32,667 bases of DNA from Gammaproteobacteria bacterium (GTDB lineage Bacteria; Pseudomonadota; Gammaproteobacteria; DSM-19610): the NCBI GenBank assembly GCA_030618475.1, contig JAUXDG010000002.1, forward strand, positions 1 to 32,667. Reading direction: 5' to 3'. The notes beneath the pieces are model-generated. The model saw nothing but the letters and a program-made list of their open reading frames with translations, was not told where the DNA came from and ran no database searches. Below, piece by piece: positions 16,435-24,550 of this stretch (within the stretch, counting starts at the first letter, position 1; each line of letters begins with the position of its first letter). Both the position numbers and the translations under genes were made by a program.

Positions 16435-16494
16435 TATAGCTACGGAAGACACGGAAACAAACGATAAAAATTTTCGCTGTTTTTCGTGGCTATA
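16435..16494. repeat. CACGGAA hairpin repeat, copy 2 (degenerate)
   Basis: The left arm, from TATAGC through two CGGAA units, and a shortened right arm ending in CGTGGCTATA surround an AT-rich centre. It is clearly related to copies at 3846-3910 and 17338-17392, but its right arm has lost one unit. It lies between moeB and the M67 gene, both on the minus strand. Confidence 0.75.
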
Positions 16495-16542
16495 TATATT
16501 CCGGAGAAGAAAGGTATAAGCCGTGAACTTCGGGCTGGGTGA

Positions 16543-17307
16543 TTACGCGGGAGCCGATTTATCCTGGTGACCGCACACCGGACAGGCCGGATCCCTGGTC
16601 AGTTTCAGGCTGCGCCACTCGTGGTACAGACCATCAAAGATCAACAGCCGGCCGCAGAGTGGCTCACCAAGGTCGAGAAGAACCTTAATGGCTTCCAGTG
16701 CCTGAAGGCTGCCGATAACGCCTACGATGGGCGAAACAATACCGTTGTCGGTACAGGTCTGATCGGGTTCTTCGCTTTCTTTATACAGGCAGCGATAGCA
16801 GGGGCTGTCCGCCCGTTGCGGCAAAAAAACGGACAACTGTCCTTCCATGCGGATCGCCGCGCCTGAAACCAGAGAGGTCTGATGTGTCACGCAGGCTTCA
16901 TTGATCGCAAAACGAGTGGCAAAATTATCACTGGCATCAATCACCAGATCGGCCTGTTTTACCAGCCCGGCGAGCTGTTCATCGCTGACGCGGGCGTGCA
17001 GCGTGGTGACCTGAATATCCGGATTCAGTTCAGCCAGTGTATCTTTCGCAGAGTCTACTTTAGGGCGGCCAAGATCCTTGCTATGGTGCAGAATCTGGCG
17101 CTGCAGATTGGATAAGTCCACTTCATCGTTATCGGCAATGGTGATATGGCCGATGCCGGCGCTAGCCAGATAGATAGCAGCCGGAGACCCCAGTCCCCCT
17201 GCCCCTACAATCAAAACGTGCGCGCCCAGCAGTTTCTGCTGACCTTCGTAACCGATCTGGGGCAGCATGATTTGCCGACTGTAGCGGAGCAGTTGTTGAT
17301 CATCCAT
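16543..17307 (-). CDS. moeB: MoeB/ThiF/HesA-family E1-like adenylyltransferase
   Basis: This 254-residue enzyme adenylates the C-terminal Gly-Gly of a ubiquitin-like sulfur carrier such as MoaD (molybdopterin synthesis) or ThiS. Visible parts are the arginine finger region RYSRQIMLPQIG (8-19), the nucleotide motif VGAGGLGSP (34-42), Asp124 and Asp127 in LVIDASDNF, the TCTDNGI segment with Cys185, and the zinc cysteines 170, 173, 242 and 245. Presence after hemA-prfA-prmC is the common gammaproteobacterial position of moeB. No rhodanese domain is attached. MoeB and ThiF cannot be separated by sequence alone; the position favours MoeB. Confidence 0.88.
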   Translation of the reverse strand: MDDQQLLRYSRQIMLPQIGYEGQQKLLGAHVLIVGAGGLGSPAAIYLASAGIGHITIADNDEVDLSNLQRQILHHSKDLGRPKVDSAKDTLAELNPDIQVTTLHARVSDEQLAGLVKQADLVIDASDNFATRFAINEACVTHQTSLVSGAAIRMEGQLSVFLPQRADSPCYRCLYKESEEPDQTCTDNGIVSPIVGVIGSLQALEAIKVLLDLGEPLCGRLLIFDGLYHEWRSLKLTRDPACPVCGHQDKSAPA

Positions 17308-17337
17308 GGCGCTAAGATACCGGCACAGGCCTAAAAA

Positions 17338-17392
17338 AAACAGCCACGGAAAAGCACGGAAATTATTTTTCCGTGTATTTCCGTGGCTGTTT
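17338..17392 (-). terminator. CACGGAA hairpin repeat, copy 3; likely rho-independent terminator
   Basis: Arms at 17338-17362 and 17368-17392 form a stem of about 25 bp with two mismatches around a 5-nt loop. On the minus strand the hairpin is followed by a run of eight T (complement of 17333-17340), making this a good rho-independent terminator for the gene at 17425-17847. It belongs to the same repeat family as 3846-3910 and 16435-16494, so a mobile hairpin may have been recruited as a terminator. If it acts so, moeB needs another promoter or readthrough. Confidence 0.75.
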
Positions 17393-17424
17393 AATTAAAT
17401 AGTACTGCCTGAGTCTTCAGGTTC

Positions 17425-17847
17425 TCAAAGGTATTTGCGCCAGTAGTCGGGCCGTTCATCCCGGCAGCCGTGGCTCTTGCAGCGATAACAGCGCATGAAA
17501 ATATCGCGCGTGCTGTGGTCCTGGTCACGTGTAATGTTCAGGCTTTCGAGTTCGTTCTCTTCTGTGTAATAGTGCAACGCACGCTTCAGTTTGGATAGCA
17601 GGCTGTTGTCCAGATGAAAACCCAACTCGAATAACAGCTCTTCTACGACACGTAGACAAATCTGGCTGAGGTCGTAACTGATATGGATGGTATTGCGGGC
17701 GCGGCCCTGAATCGAAGCACTGATAATCCCCTCAACATCAGCGAGTACCAGCACGGCACTTCGCGCTTGCTGCGGGTCCGGGTGCGGATTTCGAAAGCCG
17801 ATTTCCCGGTGTTTGACGGGGTCCGGGTATGGTCGATCCATATGCAA
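17425..17847 (-). CDS. Conserved hypothetical, HMA-like fold with C-terminal Cys cluster
   Basis: This 140-residue protein has no function I can name. Residues about 31-75 (VLVLADVEGIISASI to ELLFELGFHL) show the beta-alpha-beta-beta-alpha-beta pattern of heavy-metal-associated domains, including the GI-S-A and N-I-I-YD positions. The metal-binding CxxC of that fold is absent at the usual first loop. Instead a cluster of Cys120, Cys123, His126 and Cys128 sits in the last 21 residues (CYRCKSHGCRD-RPDYWRKYL) and could bind zinc, copper or iron. It lies 37 bp after prmC and ahead of the terminator-like repeat, so it is probably the last gene of the hemA-prfA-prmC operon. The preceding basic/Pro-rich N-terminus looks cytoplasmic. 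Confidence 0.7.
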   Translation of the reverse strand: MHMDRPYPDPVKHREIGFRNPHPDPQQARSAVLVLADVEGIISASIQGRARNTIHISYDLSQICLRVVEELLFELGFHLDNSLLSKLKRALHYYTEENELESLNITRDQDHSTRDIFMRCYRCKSHGCRDERPDYWRKYL

Positions 17848-17884
17848 AGCCTATACGAAAAACACAAGTGATGCGAGCCGGCGC

Positions 17885-18724
17885 TCAGGCGGGTTTCTGC
17901 GCGCAGCTGACCCGCTCCAGTCCGGCCAGGTCCAGCGCCGTTGTGATATTTATAAAATGTATATTATTCAATAGTTTGTTAAGTTTTTTCGCTTGATCCA
18001 TGCCGTGTTCGAGAACAATCCAGCCACCTGGTTTCAGAACCCGCGGCGCATCTATAATCAGACTTCTCAGGTCATTCAGACCTTGCGGGCCGGATGTCAG
18101 TGCGGTTGCCGGTTCAAAGCAGACATCGCCCTGCTGAAGATGTGGGTCCTGATCGGCGATATACGGGGGGTTGGCGACCATGGCGTCTAAGGACTGATCG
18201 GCCAGCGCCTTGTTCCAGTCAGCGTTTATACAACACAGATTGTCGACATCGAGACGTTGGGCATTGTGTTGTGCCAGCTTTACACACTGAAACGATCGAT
18301 CGATAGCATAAAGTCTCCAGTTTCTTCGTTCATGTGCCAGTGCAATGGCAATGGCACCACTGCCGGTACCGAGGTCGGCGACCCGCAGGGTCTCGTTTTC
18401 CGGCAACAGGGCCAACGTGCGTTCGACCAGCAGTTCGGTTTCAGGGCGTGGGATCAGGCTGTCCGGGGTGACTGCAAAATTCAGTGACCAGAATTCACGC
18501 CGTCCGGTGAGATAGGCGACCGGCTGGCCTGCGGCGCGTTGCCGAATCATGTTAAGGAACTGTAATTCCTGATCCTGACTGAGTTCGGTTTCCGGCCAGG
18601 TATGCAGATAAACGCGCGGCTTGTTCAGGACATGCGCTAACAGTACCTCGGCATCCAGTCCTGCCTGATCGTGCATGTGCAACTGACTAATGGCCTGTTT
18701 CAGCGCCTGTACAAGCGTAGTCAC
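17885..18724 (-). CDS. prmC: Release factor glutamine N5-methyltransferase PrmC (HemK)
   Basis: PrmC methylates the Gln of the GGQ motif in RF1 and RF2, raising termination efficiency. The 279-residue protein has the N-terminal helical domain (1-90), the SAM motif VADLGTGSGAIAIAL (about 115-129) and the substrate-Gln binding NPPY at 185-188. The start is GTG at 18722-18724, which fits the E. coli PrmC N-terminus. It lies directly after prfA, whose product it modifies (Gln237). A perfect 23-bp inverted repeat fills the prfA-prmC gap and ends 7 nt before the start, leaving no evident Shine-Dalgarno, so translation may depend on that structure. Confidence 0.95.
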   Translation of the reverse strand: MTTLVQALKQAISQLHMHDQAGLDAEVLLAHVLNKPRVYLHTWPETELSQDQELQFLNMIRQRAAGQPVAYLTGRREFWSLNFAVTPDSLIPRPETELLVERTLALLPENETLRVADLGTGSGAIAIALAHERRNWRLYAIDRSFQCVKLAQHNAQRLDVDNLCCINADWNKALADQSLDAMVANPPYIADQDPHLQQGDVCFEPATALTSGPQGLNDLRSLIIDAPRVLKPGGWIVLEHGMDQAKKLNKLLNNIHFINITTALDLAGLERVSCAQKPA

Positions 18725-18731
18725 TGATGCG

Positions 18732-18791
18732 CTAGTGCTCTATCCATGTGATAAAGCTGAATCCGTAATTATCACATGGATAGAGCACTAG
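18732..18791. repeat. Perfect 23-bp inverted repeat between prfA and prmC
   Basis: Arms 18732-18754 and 18769-18791 are exact reverse complements around a 14-nt loop (18755-18768). Both ends terminate in CTAG. One end abuts the prfA stop codon, and the other is 7 nt from the prmC GTG. There is no T-tract. It may be a small mobile hairpin, a transcript-processing or stability element, or a translational control for prmC. It is unrelated to the CACGGAA family. Confidence 0.9.
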
Positions 18792-19880
18792 TTATTGCTG
18801 CAAATTGAGTGCGGCCAGGCGGTCTGCCTGATCTTCTCTCTGCAACGGGTCTATGACACCGTCGAGTGCGCCCTGCATGACATCTTCGAGCTTGTAGAGC
18901 GTCAGGTTGATGCGGTGATCCGTGACACGGCCTTGCGGGAAGTTGTAGGTACGAATACGCTCTGAGCGGTCTCCGCTGCCAACCAGGTTGCGCCGTGTTT
19001 CTGTTTCTTCAGTGCGGCGTTTTTCATCTTCAGCGGCCTGCATGCGTGCTGCCAGCAGGGACATTGCGCGGGCGCGGTTCTTGTGCTGAGAGCGCTCGTC
19101 CTGGCATTCCACCACAATGCCGGTCGGCAGGTGAGTGACACGCACTGCAGAATCCGTTTTGTTGATGTGCTGTCCACCGGCGCCGGAAGCACGGTAGGTA
19201 TCCACTTTGAGGTCGGCGGGGTTGATTTCGATCGCTTCCTGCTCTTCGGCCTCCGGCAGTACCGCCACGGTCGCTGCCGAAGTGTGAATACGCCCCTGGG
19301 ATTCGGTTTCCGGAACACGCTGCACACGGTGCGCGCCGGATTCAAACTTGAGCTTCGCATACACGTTCTGACCGCTGACGCGTGCTATAATTTCCTTGAA
19401 GCCACCGTGTTCACCTTCACTCTCACTGAGAATCTCGACAGTCCAGCGCTGTGATTCTGCAAAACGTGAATACATGCGGAACAGGTTGCCGGCAAAAATC
19501 GCTGCTTCATCACCGCCGGTACCGGCGCGGATTTCCAGGTATGCATTTTTGTTGTCGTTGGGGTCCCTGGGTAGCAGGTGGGTTTGCAGTTCGAGTTCCA
19601 ATCCTTCCCTGTGCAGCTGTGCTGCTGCCAGTTCTTCGCTGGCCATGGCGCGCAATTCCGGGTCAGGGTCGTTGAGCAGTTCCTGTGCAGACTGTTCGTC
19701 CTGCTGAGATTTTTGCAGGGCTTCAAAACAGTTCACCACCGGTTTAAGTTGCGAGTACTCAACCGATAGATCACGGAAGCGCTTGATGTCAGCGATGACA
19801 TCCGGATCAGCGAGTAATGCGCTCACTTCCTGGGCACGTTCCACGATAGTTTCCAGTTTGCGTTCCAGTGAAGGGTTCAC
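18792..19880 (-). CDS. prfA: Peptide chain release factor 1
   Basis: RF1 reads UAA and UAG stop codons and triggers peptide release. From the GTG at 19878-19880 it is 362 residues, beginning MNPSLERKLE, which matches the E. coli start MKPSIVAKLE. An upstream in-frame ATG at 19940 lies inside hemA and adds 20 unrelated residues. The anticodon-mimic PxT motif is PET at 190-192. The catalytic GGQ is at 235-237 (SGAGGQHINKTDSA), the target of PrmC. One base separates the hemA stop from this start. The stop codon is TAA. Confidence 0.97.
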   Translation of the reverse strand: MNPSLERKLETIVERAQEVSALLADPDVIADIKRFRDLSVEYSQLKPVVNCFEALQKSQQDEQSAQELLNDPDPELRAMASEELAAAQLHREGLELELQTHLLPRDPNDNKNAYLEIRAGTGGDEAAIFAGNLFRMYSRFAESQRWTVEILSESEGEHGGFKEIIARVSGQNVYAKLKFESGAHRVQRVPETESQGRIHTSAATVAVLPEAEEQEAIEINPADLKVDTYRASGAGGQHINKTDSAVRVTHLPTGIVVECQDERSQHKNRARAMSLLAARMQAAEDEKRRTEETETRRNLVGSGDRSERIRTYNFPQGRVTDHRINLTLYKLEDVMQGALDGVIDPLQREDQADRLAALNLQQ

Positions 19881-19881
19881 G

Positions 19882-21138
19882 TCAATCTTTCTGCAGCTTG
19901 AACAGTTCGAGAGCCGCCTGCAGCAGCTCGGTATTTCCACATTCCGCCGCTTGGCGGATTTGCACGCTGGGTTGGTGGATCAGTTTATTGGTCAGGGTGT
20001 GGGCGAGAAACTCCAGTACCTGCTGTGGATCCTTGCCGTTTGCCAGCATGTTCCGCGCTTTTTCCAGTACTGCATCGCGTTGCCGCTCGGCTTGTTGCCG
20101 GTAATCTCTGATAGTGGAAACAGCACCCTGCGCGCGCAACCAGGCCATGAAGCGCTCGACCTGAACGTCGATGATTTCTTCGGCCTGCAGAGCTGCCTGT
20201 TGCCGCGATTTCAGGTTCTCCTGAATCACTTCCTGCAAGTCATCCACTGTATACAGGTAAATATCTTCAAGTTCAGCGATTGCCGGATCGATATCGCGCG
20301 GAACAGCGATGTCGACCATAAATACCGGCCGGTGTTTACGGTGCTTGAGTGCTTTTTTTACCATCGCCTTGTTGAGGATTGGCTCGCTGCTGGCTGTGGC
20401 GGAAATAATTATGTCGGCTTCGGCCAGGTGGGCGGGGATTTCATCCAGAGAAATGCCGTAACCATTGAAAGTCGTCGCCAGGCAGTGCGCGCGTTCCTGG
20501 GTTCGATTCGCGACGATCAGACGCCCCAGCTTCTGATCGCTCAGGTGTCGGGCGGTCAGTTCGATGGTTTCACCGGCACCGATCAGCAGGGCAGTATGCT
20601 CGTTGAAACCACTGAATATCTGTCGTGCCAGACTGACTGCCGCGAAAGCCACGGAAACCGGGCTTTCGCCGATGGCGGTATCGGTGCGGATCTGTTTGGC
20701 GACTGAGAAGGTGTGCTGGAACAAACGACTTAACACAGCGTCCAGTGTGCCGGCATCGTCGGCAGCCTGATAGGCTTCTTTCATCTGGCCAAGAATCTGT
20801 GGTTCACCGAGAATCATCGAATCCAGTCCGCCGGCAACACGCAGCAGATGACGAACTGCGTCGTTATCGGGAAAGCTGTACAGGTGGGGGTGTATCGTGG
20901 CTGGATCCAGTCGGTGAAAGCGGGCCAGCCAGTCAGTCAGGATCTCAACACGCTCATCCTGCAGTCCGCAGTACAGCTCTGTGCGGTTGCAGGTGGATAG
21001 AATGGCCGCCTCACTGACGGAGGGCAGTGCGACCAGGTCCCGCAGCGCATCGGCGATATGTTCGCCAGTGAAGGCGACCCGCTCCCGTAATTCGACGGGT
21101 GCCGTACGATGATTAATGCCAAGCGCAATCAGGGACAT
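19882..21138 (-). CDS. hemA: Glutamyl-tRNA reductase
   Basis: HemA reduces Glu-tRNA(Glu) to glutamate-1-semialdehyde, the first committed step of C5-pathway haem synthesis. From ATG 21138 it is 418 residues, the same as E. coli HemA, and begins MSLIALGINHRTAPV. The catalytic Cys50 is in LSTCNRTELY. The NADPH motif LIGAGETIEL is at about 187-196, and the C-terminal dimerisation helices are complete. The upstream ATG at 21204 would add 22 residues not found in the family. It leads the hemA-prfA-prmC operon, divergent from the TPR lipoprotein gene. The strong haem demand of the multiheme genes later in the window is noted but not evidence of coregulation. Confidence 0.96.
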   Translation of the reverse strand: MSLIALGINHRTAPVELRERVAFTGEHIADALRDLVALPSVSEAAILSTCNRTELYCGLQDERVEILTDWLARFHRLDPATIHPHLYSFPDNDAVRHLLRVAGGLDSMILGEPQILGQMKEAYQAADDAGTLDAVLSRLFQHTFSVAKQIRTDTAIGESPVSVAFAAVSLARQIFSGFNEHTALLIGAGETIELTARHLSDQKLGRLIVANRTQERAHCLATTFNGYGISLDEIPAHLAEADIIISATASSEPILNKAMVKKALKHRKHRPVFMVDIAVPRDIDPAIAELEDIYLYTVDDLQEVIQENLKSRQQAALQAEEIIDVQVERFMAWLRAQGAVSTIRDYRQQAERQRDAVLEKARNMLANGKDPQQVLEFLAHTLTNKLIHQPSVQIRQAAECGNTELLQAALELFKLQKD

Positions 21139-21281
21139 AAAGGCACATTTATAAATACAAACAGGAAATTCTGAGGTATGGTCGCGCTGAATACAAGCCA
21201 GCATGGCAGGTTACTGTAGCTTACGAAAACTTTGCCGTATAGTGACATGATGAATAAAAGGTGGACCGAATACTGGACAAG

Positions 21282-23054
21282 ATGATTGATTTTAGCTGTA
21301 AAAGTGTAAATCTCCGTGCTTCTCTGCCCGTTTTTGTGATCCTGCTGCTGGCCGCGTGCGCCCAGCCGGTGGTCAAGGACGAACCCGGGGAGAAGGTCTC
21401 CGCTCCCGCAGCGGTTGAGCCTGAGCCCGATTCCAGGGAGTTGTCAGTGCAGCCTGTGCCAAAGCAGGAGCAACTGACCTCTCCCTTGTTATACAGTATG
21501 CTGCTCGGAGAAATTGCCGGGCAGCGCGGGCGGCTGGATGTTTCCGGAGCCAGTTACCTGGAGGCGGCGCGACAAAGTAACGACCCACGCATCGCGGAAC
21601 GTGCCCTGAAGATTTCCGTGTACGCCAAAAAACCGCAGCTGGCATTGCAGGCAGCGCGCCGCTGGGTAGAGCTGGCGCCCGGGAACCTCGAGGCCCGGCA
21701 GTCGCTGGCGGTGCTGGCATTACGTACCGACAATCAGCAGGAAGCGCTGGAGCAGTTTGAGTATTTGCTGCAACAGAGCCAGGGCGAGGGCGACGACCCC
21801 TACCAGTCCCTGCTGGCACTGATGGCACGGGAACCGGACCAGCAGCGTGCCCTGGAAATGATGAAGCAGCTGGTTGCCTTGCGTCCACAGGACCCAGGGG
21901 CGCATTTTGCTTATGCACGTCTGGCAGTGCACGCCAAGAACCAGCCGCTCGCGGAGCAGGAGGTTGAGCGTTCTCTGCAGCTGCGCCCCGACTGGACGCA
22001 GGCACTGATTCTGCAGGCGCAGATTCATCTTGAGCAGGGCCGGGGTGAGCTCGCCCGCCAACGGCTGTATGCAGCGTTACAGCGTAAGCCGAAAGATGCT
22101 GATCTGCGCCTGGCTTATGCACGTCTGCTGGTGGATCTGGACGACTTTGATGGCGCACGTGCTGAGTACAGCACGTTGCTTAAACAGCAGCCCGATAACG
22201 GTCAGGTTCTTTATTCACTGGCGCTTCTGGCGCTTGAAGCCAACCAGTTGGAAGATGCTCAGAATTTTTTCGAGAAGCTGGTAGCGCTGGATTATCAGAC
22301 GCAGCAGGCCTATTACTACCTGGGTGCCATCGCCGAAGAACAAAACAACAGGTCGCGCGCCTTGCAGTGGTATCAGAAGGTTGAACAAGGTGACCACTGG
22401 ATCGAAGTGCAGATCCGCATCGCCCGGCTGGAAGCGCAGGGGGATGATGTCGGGGCTGCCCGCGAGCGCCTGCGTAAGCTGCGCCTTGGCCACCCTGCTC
22501 AGGCGCAACGCCTGTTCCTGGTGGAAGGCGATATTCTGACACAGCTTGGACGCTACCAGGAAGCCTACACCTTATACAGCCAGTATCTGGACACACAGCC
22601 GGACGATTCCGAAATTCTATACGCTCGTGCGCTCACCGCCGAAAACCTTGATCGGCTTGATGAGGCTGAGCGTGATTTTCGCAAGGTATTGCAGCAGGAC
22701 CCGGAAAATACACGGACCTTGAATGCCCTGGGCTATACGCTTGCCGATCGTACCGGGCGTTACCAAGAGGCTCTGGTCTACGTGCAAAAGGCATTCACCC
22801 AGACACCCGATGATCCAGCCGTCATCGATAGCATGGGTTGGGTGCTGTATCGTCTCGGGCGTTTGCAGGAAGCGCGTGATCACCTGCAGAAAGCCTATGA
22901 CATGACAGCGGACGGTGAAATTGGTGCACACCTGGGTGAGGTCATGTGGGCGATGGGTGATAAGAACGCCGCCCGTGCCGTCTGGGATAAGGCGCGCAGG
23001 GATTCGCCCGGCAACGCTGTTCTGGAAGAGACGCTCAGGCGCTTATCACCCTGA
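21282..23054 (+). CDS. TPR-repeat outer-membrane lipoprotein (PA4667-like)
   Basis: From ATG 21282 this is a 590-residue lipoprotein with a signal peptide and lipobox LLAAC (lipidated Cys26). The rest is a near-continuous array of tetratricopeptide repeats (about residues 70-580), for example RYQEAYTLYSQYLDTQPDD and RLDEAERDFRKVLQQDPEN. Its position between hemA (divergent) and lolB is conserved in Pseudomonas-like genomes, where the homologue is an uncharacterised TPR protein. Adjacent LolB suggests an outer-membrane or lipoprotein-related scaffold role, which is inference. A GTG at 21261 in the same frame is the alternative start; the ATG gives a more typical signal peptide. Neither has a well-spaced Shine-Dalgarno. 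Confidence 0.85.
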   Translation: MIDFSCKSVNLRASLPVFVILLLAACAQPVVKDEPGEKVSAPAAVEPEPDSRELSVQPVPKQEQLTSPLLYSMLLGEIAGQRGRLDVSGASYLEAARQSNDPRIAERALKISVYAKKPQLALQAARRWVELAPGNLEARQSLAVLALRTDNQQEALEQFEYLLQQSQGEGDDPYQSLLALMAREPDQQRALEMMKQLVALRPQDPGAHFAYARLAVHAKNQPLAEQEVERSLQLRPDWTQALILQAQIHLEQGRGELARQRLYAALQRKPKDADLRLAYARLLVDLDDFDGARAEYSTLLKQQPDNGQVLYSLALLALEANQLEDAQNFFEKLVALDYQTQQAYYYLGAIAEEQNNRSRALQWYQKVEQGDHWIEVQIRIARLEAQGDDVGAARERLRKLRLGHPAQAQRLFLVEGDILTQLGRYQEAYTLYSQYLDTQPDDSEILYARALTAENLDRLDEAERDFRKVLQQDPENTRTLNALGYTLADRTGRYQEALVYVQKAFTQTPDDPAVIDSMGWVLYRLGRLQEARDHLQKAYDMTADGEIGAHLGEVMWAMGDKNAARAVWDKARRDSPGNAVLEETLRRLSP

Positions 23055-23076
23055 TTTCGTCTATCGCATTTTTTAA

Positions 23077-23682
23077 ATGAGTTCTATGGCAATCACGCGC
23101 TGGGTCTGGCTGGCCGGTTTTCTTGTCCTGAGCGGTTGCGCTACCCGCCCACCGGTTTCCCCGGCGGATTCGGAGGCAAGCTGGCTGGCCCACCAGGCCG
23201 TACTTGAAACCCTGACCCATTGGAGGGTCCAGGGACGGATCGCCGTGCGCACCGATAGCGAGGGCTGGAGTGCCCATTTTGACTGGAAACAGCGCGGTGA
23301 GGATTACCGGATTCGTGTACGTGGTCCGTTCGGGCAAGGGGCCGTGGAATTACACGGCAATGATCTGGGGGTGTGGCTGAAGCGTGCTGACCAGCCGCCC
23401 GTTTTTGCACTGAATCCCGAAGCCCTGCTCGAGCGGGAAACCGGCTGGCAGCTGCCGGTGGCAGGCCTCAGTTCCTGGCTGCGTGGCTTGCCGGTACCAG
23501 GCGGGCAGCCGAATATTGTCTGGGATACGCAAGGCCGTCTGCTGAAAATCGAGCAAAATGGCTGGCAGATCAGTTACAGTCGTTACCTGGTGCAGAGTGA
23601 TTTGCAGTTGCCGGAGAAGTTGCGGATGCAGCGTGATTCCCTGCAGGTCAAATTTATCATCGATGTCTGGCAGACATCGTGA
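23077..23682 (+). CDS. lolB: Outer-membrane lipoprotein insertion protein LolB
   Basis: LolB receives lipoproteins from periplasmic LolA and inserts them into the outer membrane. This 201-residue protein has a signal peptide with lipobox LSGC (Cys21) and the LolB core, including HWRVQGRIAVRTDSEGWSA and FDWKQRGEDYRIRVRGPFGQGAVEL. A second ATG at 23086 (Met4) is an alternative start. It begins 22 bp after the TPR gene, and its stop overlaps the ispE start (GTGA), so the three genes are probably one transcript. Confidence 0.93.
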   Translation: MSSMAITRWVWLAGFLVLSGCATRPPVSPADSEASWLAHQAVLETLTHWRVQGRIAVRTDSEGWSAHFDWKQRGEDYRIRVRGPFGQGAVELHGNDLGVWLKRADQPPVFALNPEALLERETGWQLPVAGLSSWLRGLPVPGGQPNIVWDTQGRLLKIEQNGWQISYSRYLVQSDLQLPEKLRMQRDSLQVKFIIDVWQTS

Positions 23683-24542
23683 GCGGGGCCGTCACGGGCC
23701 GGCCTTGGCCCGCACCCGCCAAGCTTAACCTGTTCCTGCATGTCACCGGCCGTCGCGCGGATGGTTACCATGAATTGCAGACGGCCTTTCAGTTTCTCGA
23801 TAGGGGTGATGCGCTGTGGTTCGAGGTGACAGATGGCGGTGGCATCGAACTCGAGTGTGGTTTGCCGGGCATTCCTGCTGATCAGAACCTGATTGTTCGC
23901 GCGGCCCGGCGTCTGGCTGATCACACCGGCTGTTCCCAGGGAGCGCGGATACAGGCTGAGAAGCGTTTACCCGTGGGTGGTGGGCTGGGTGGTGGAAGTT
24001 CGGATGCGGCAACCACGCTGGTGGCGCTGAATGTCCTGTGGGGACTGGGGCTGGATGCCGATGAGTTGGCCTGGCTCGGCTTGCAGTTGGGCGCCGACGT
24101 ACCGGTGTTTGTTCGCGGGGCAGCCGCCTGGGCAGAGGGTGTGGGCGAGAAACTGACCCCCCTCCCGGAGCTCGTGGAGCCCTGGTACCTGGTCGTGTAT
24201 CCTGCGGTAAGCGTATCAACTGCTGAGATTTTTTCCGATCCGGAATTGACACGCAGCACACACCCCCTCAAAATACCCGCCTTTCTCTCGGGCGCAGGGG
24301 TTAACTACCTGGAGCCGGTGGTTGTGCGGCGCTATCCGGAAGTAGGTAAGGCACTGAATTGGCTTTCAAAACATCAACCTGCACGGATGACTGGGAGTGG
24401 TGCCTGTGTGTTTGCTGCGTGTAAAGATCGTCACCAGGCGGAATCCATTCTGAAGCAGCTGCCAGTCCCCTGGACGGGATTTGTGTCTCGCGGCTGTAAC
24501 CGTTCCCCGTTGCTGGAGAGGCTGGAACAGCGGCACATATAG
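23679..24542 (+). CDS. ispE: 4-diphosphocytidyl-2-C-methyl-D-erythritol kinase
   Basis: IspE phosphorylates CDP-methylerythritol in the MEP isoprenoid pathway. This 287-residue GHMP kinase begins with GTG overlapping the lolB stop. Key parts are PAPAKLNLFLHVTGRR (Lys15), the ATP loop LPVGGGLGGGSSDAAT (97-112), GADVPVF with the catalytic Asp140, and MTGSGACVFA near the end. The lolB-ispE-tRNA-Gln-prs order is the same as in Pseudomonas. The gene stops 8 bp before tRNA-Gln. Confidence 0.96.
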   Translation: MSGAVTGRPWPAPAKLNLFLHVTGRRADGYHELQTAFQFLDRGDALWFEVTDGGGIELECGLPGIPADQNLIVRAARRLADHTGCSQGARIQAEKRLPVGGGLGGGSSDAATTLVALNVLWGLGLDADELAWLGLQLGADVPVFVRGAAAWAEGVGEKLTPLPELVEPWYLVVYPAVSVSTAEIFSDPELTRSTHPLKIPAFLSGAGVNYLEPVVVRRYPEVGKALNWLSKHQPARMTGSGACVFAACKDRHQAESILKQLPVPWTGFVSRGCNRSPLLERLEQRHI

Positions 24543-24550
24543 GGTTTTAT

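Noticed and set aside
19881..19940. Longer prfA from ATG 19940
   Set aside because: It would overlap hemA by 20 codons with no family similarity; the GTG at 19880 aligns exactly with the RF1 start.
19783..20706. A 307-codon plus-strand frame opposite hemA and prfA
   Set aside because: It is a shadow of well-supported genes on the minus strand, without a ribosome site or recognisable domain.
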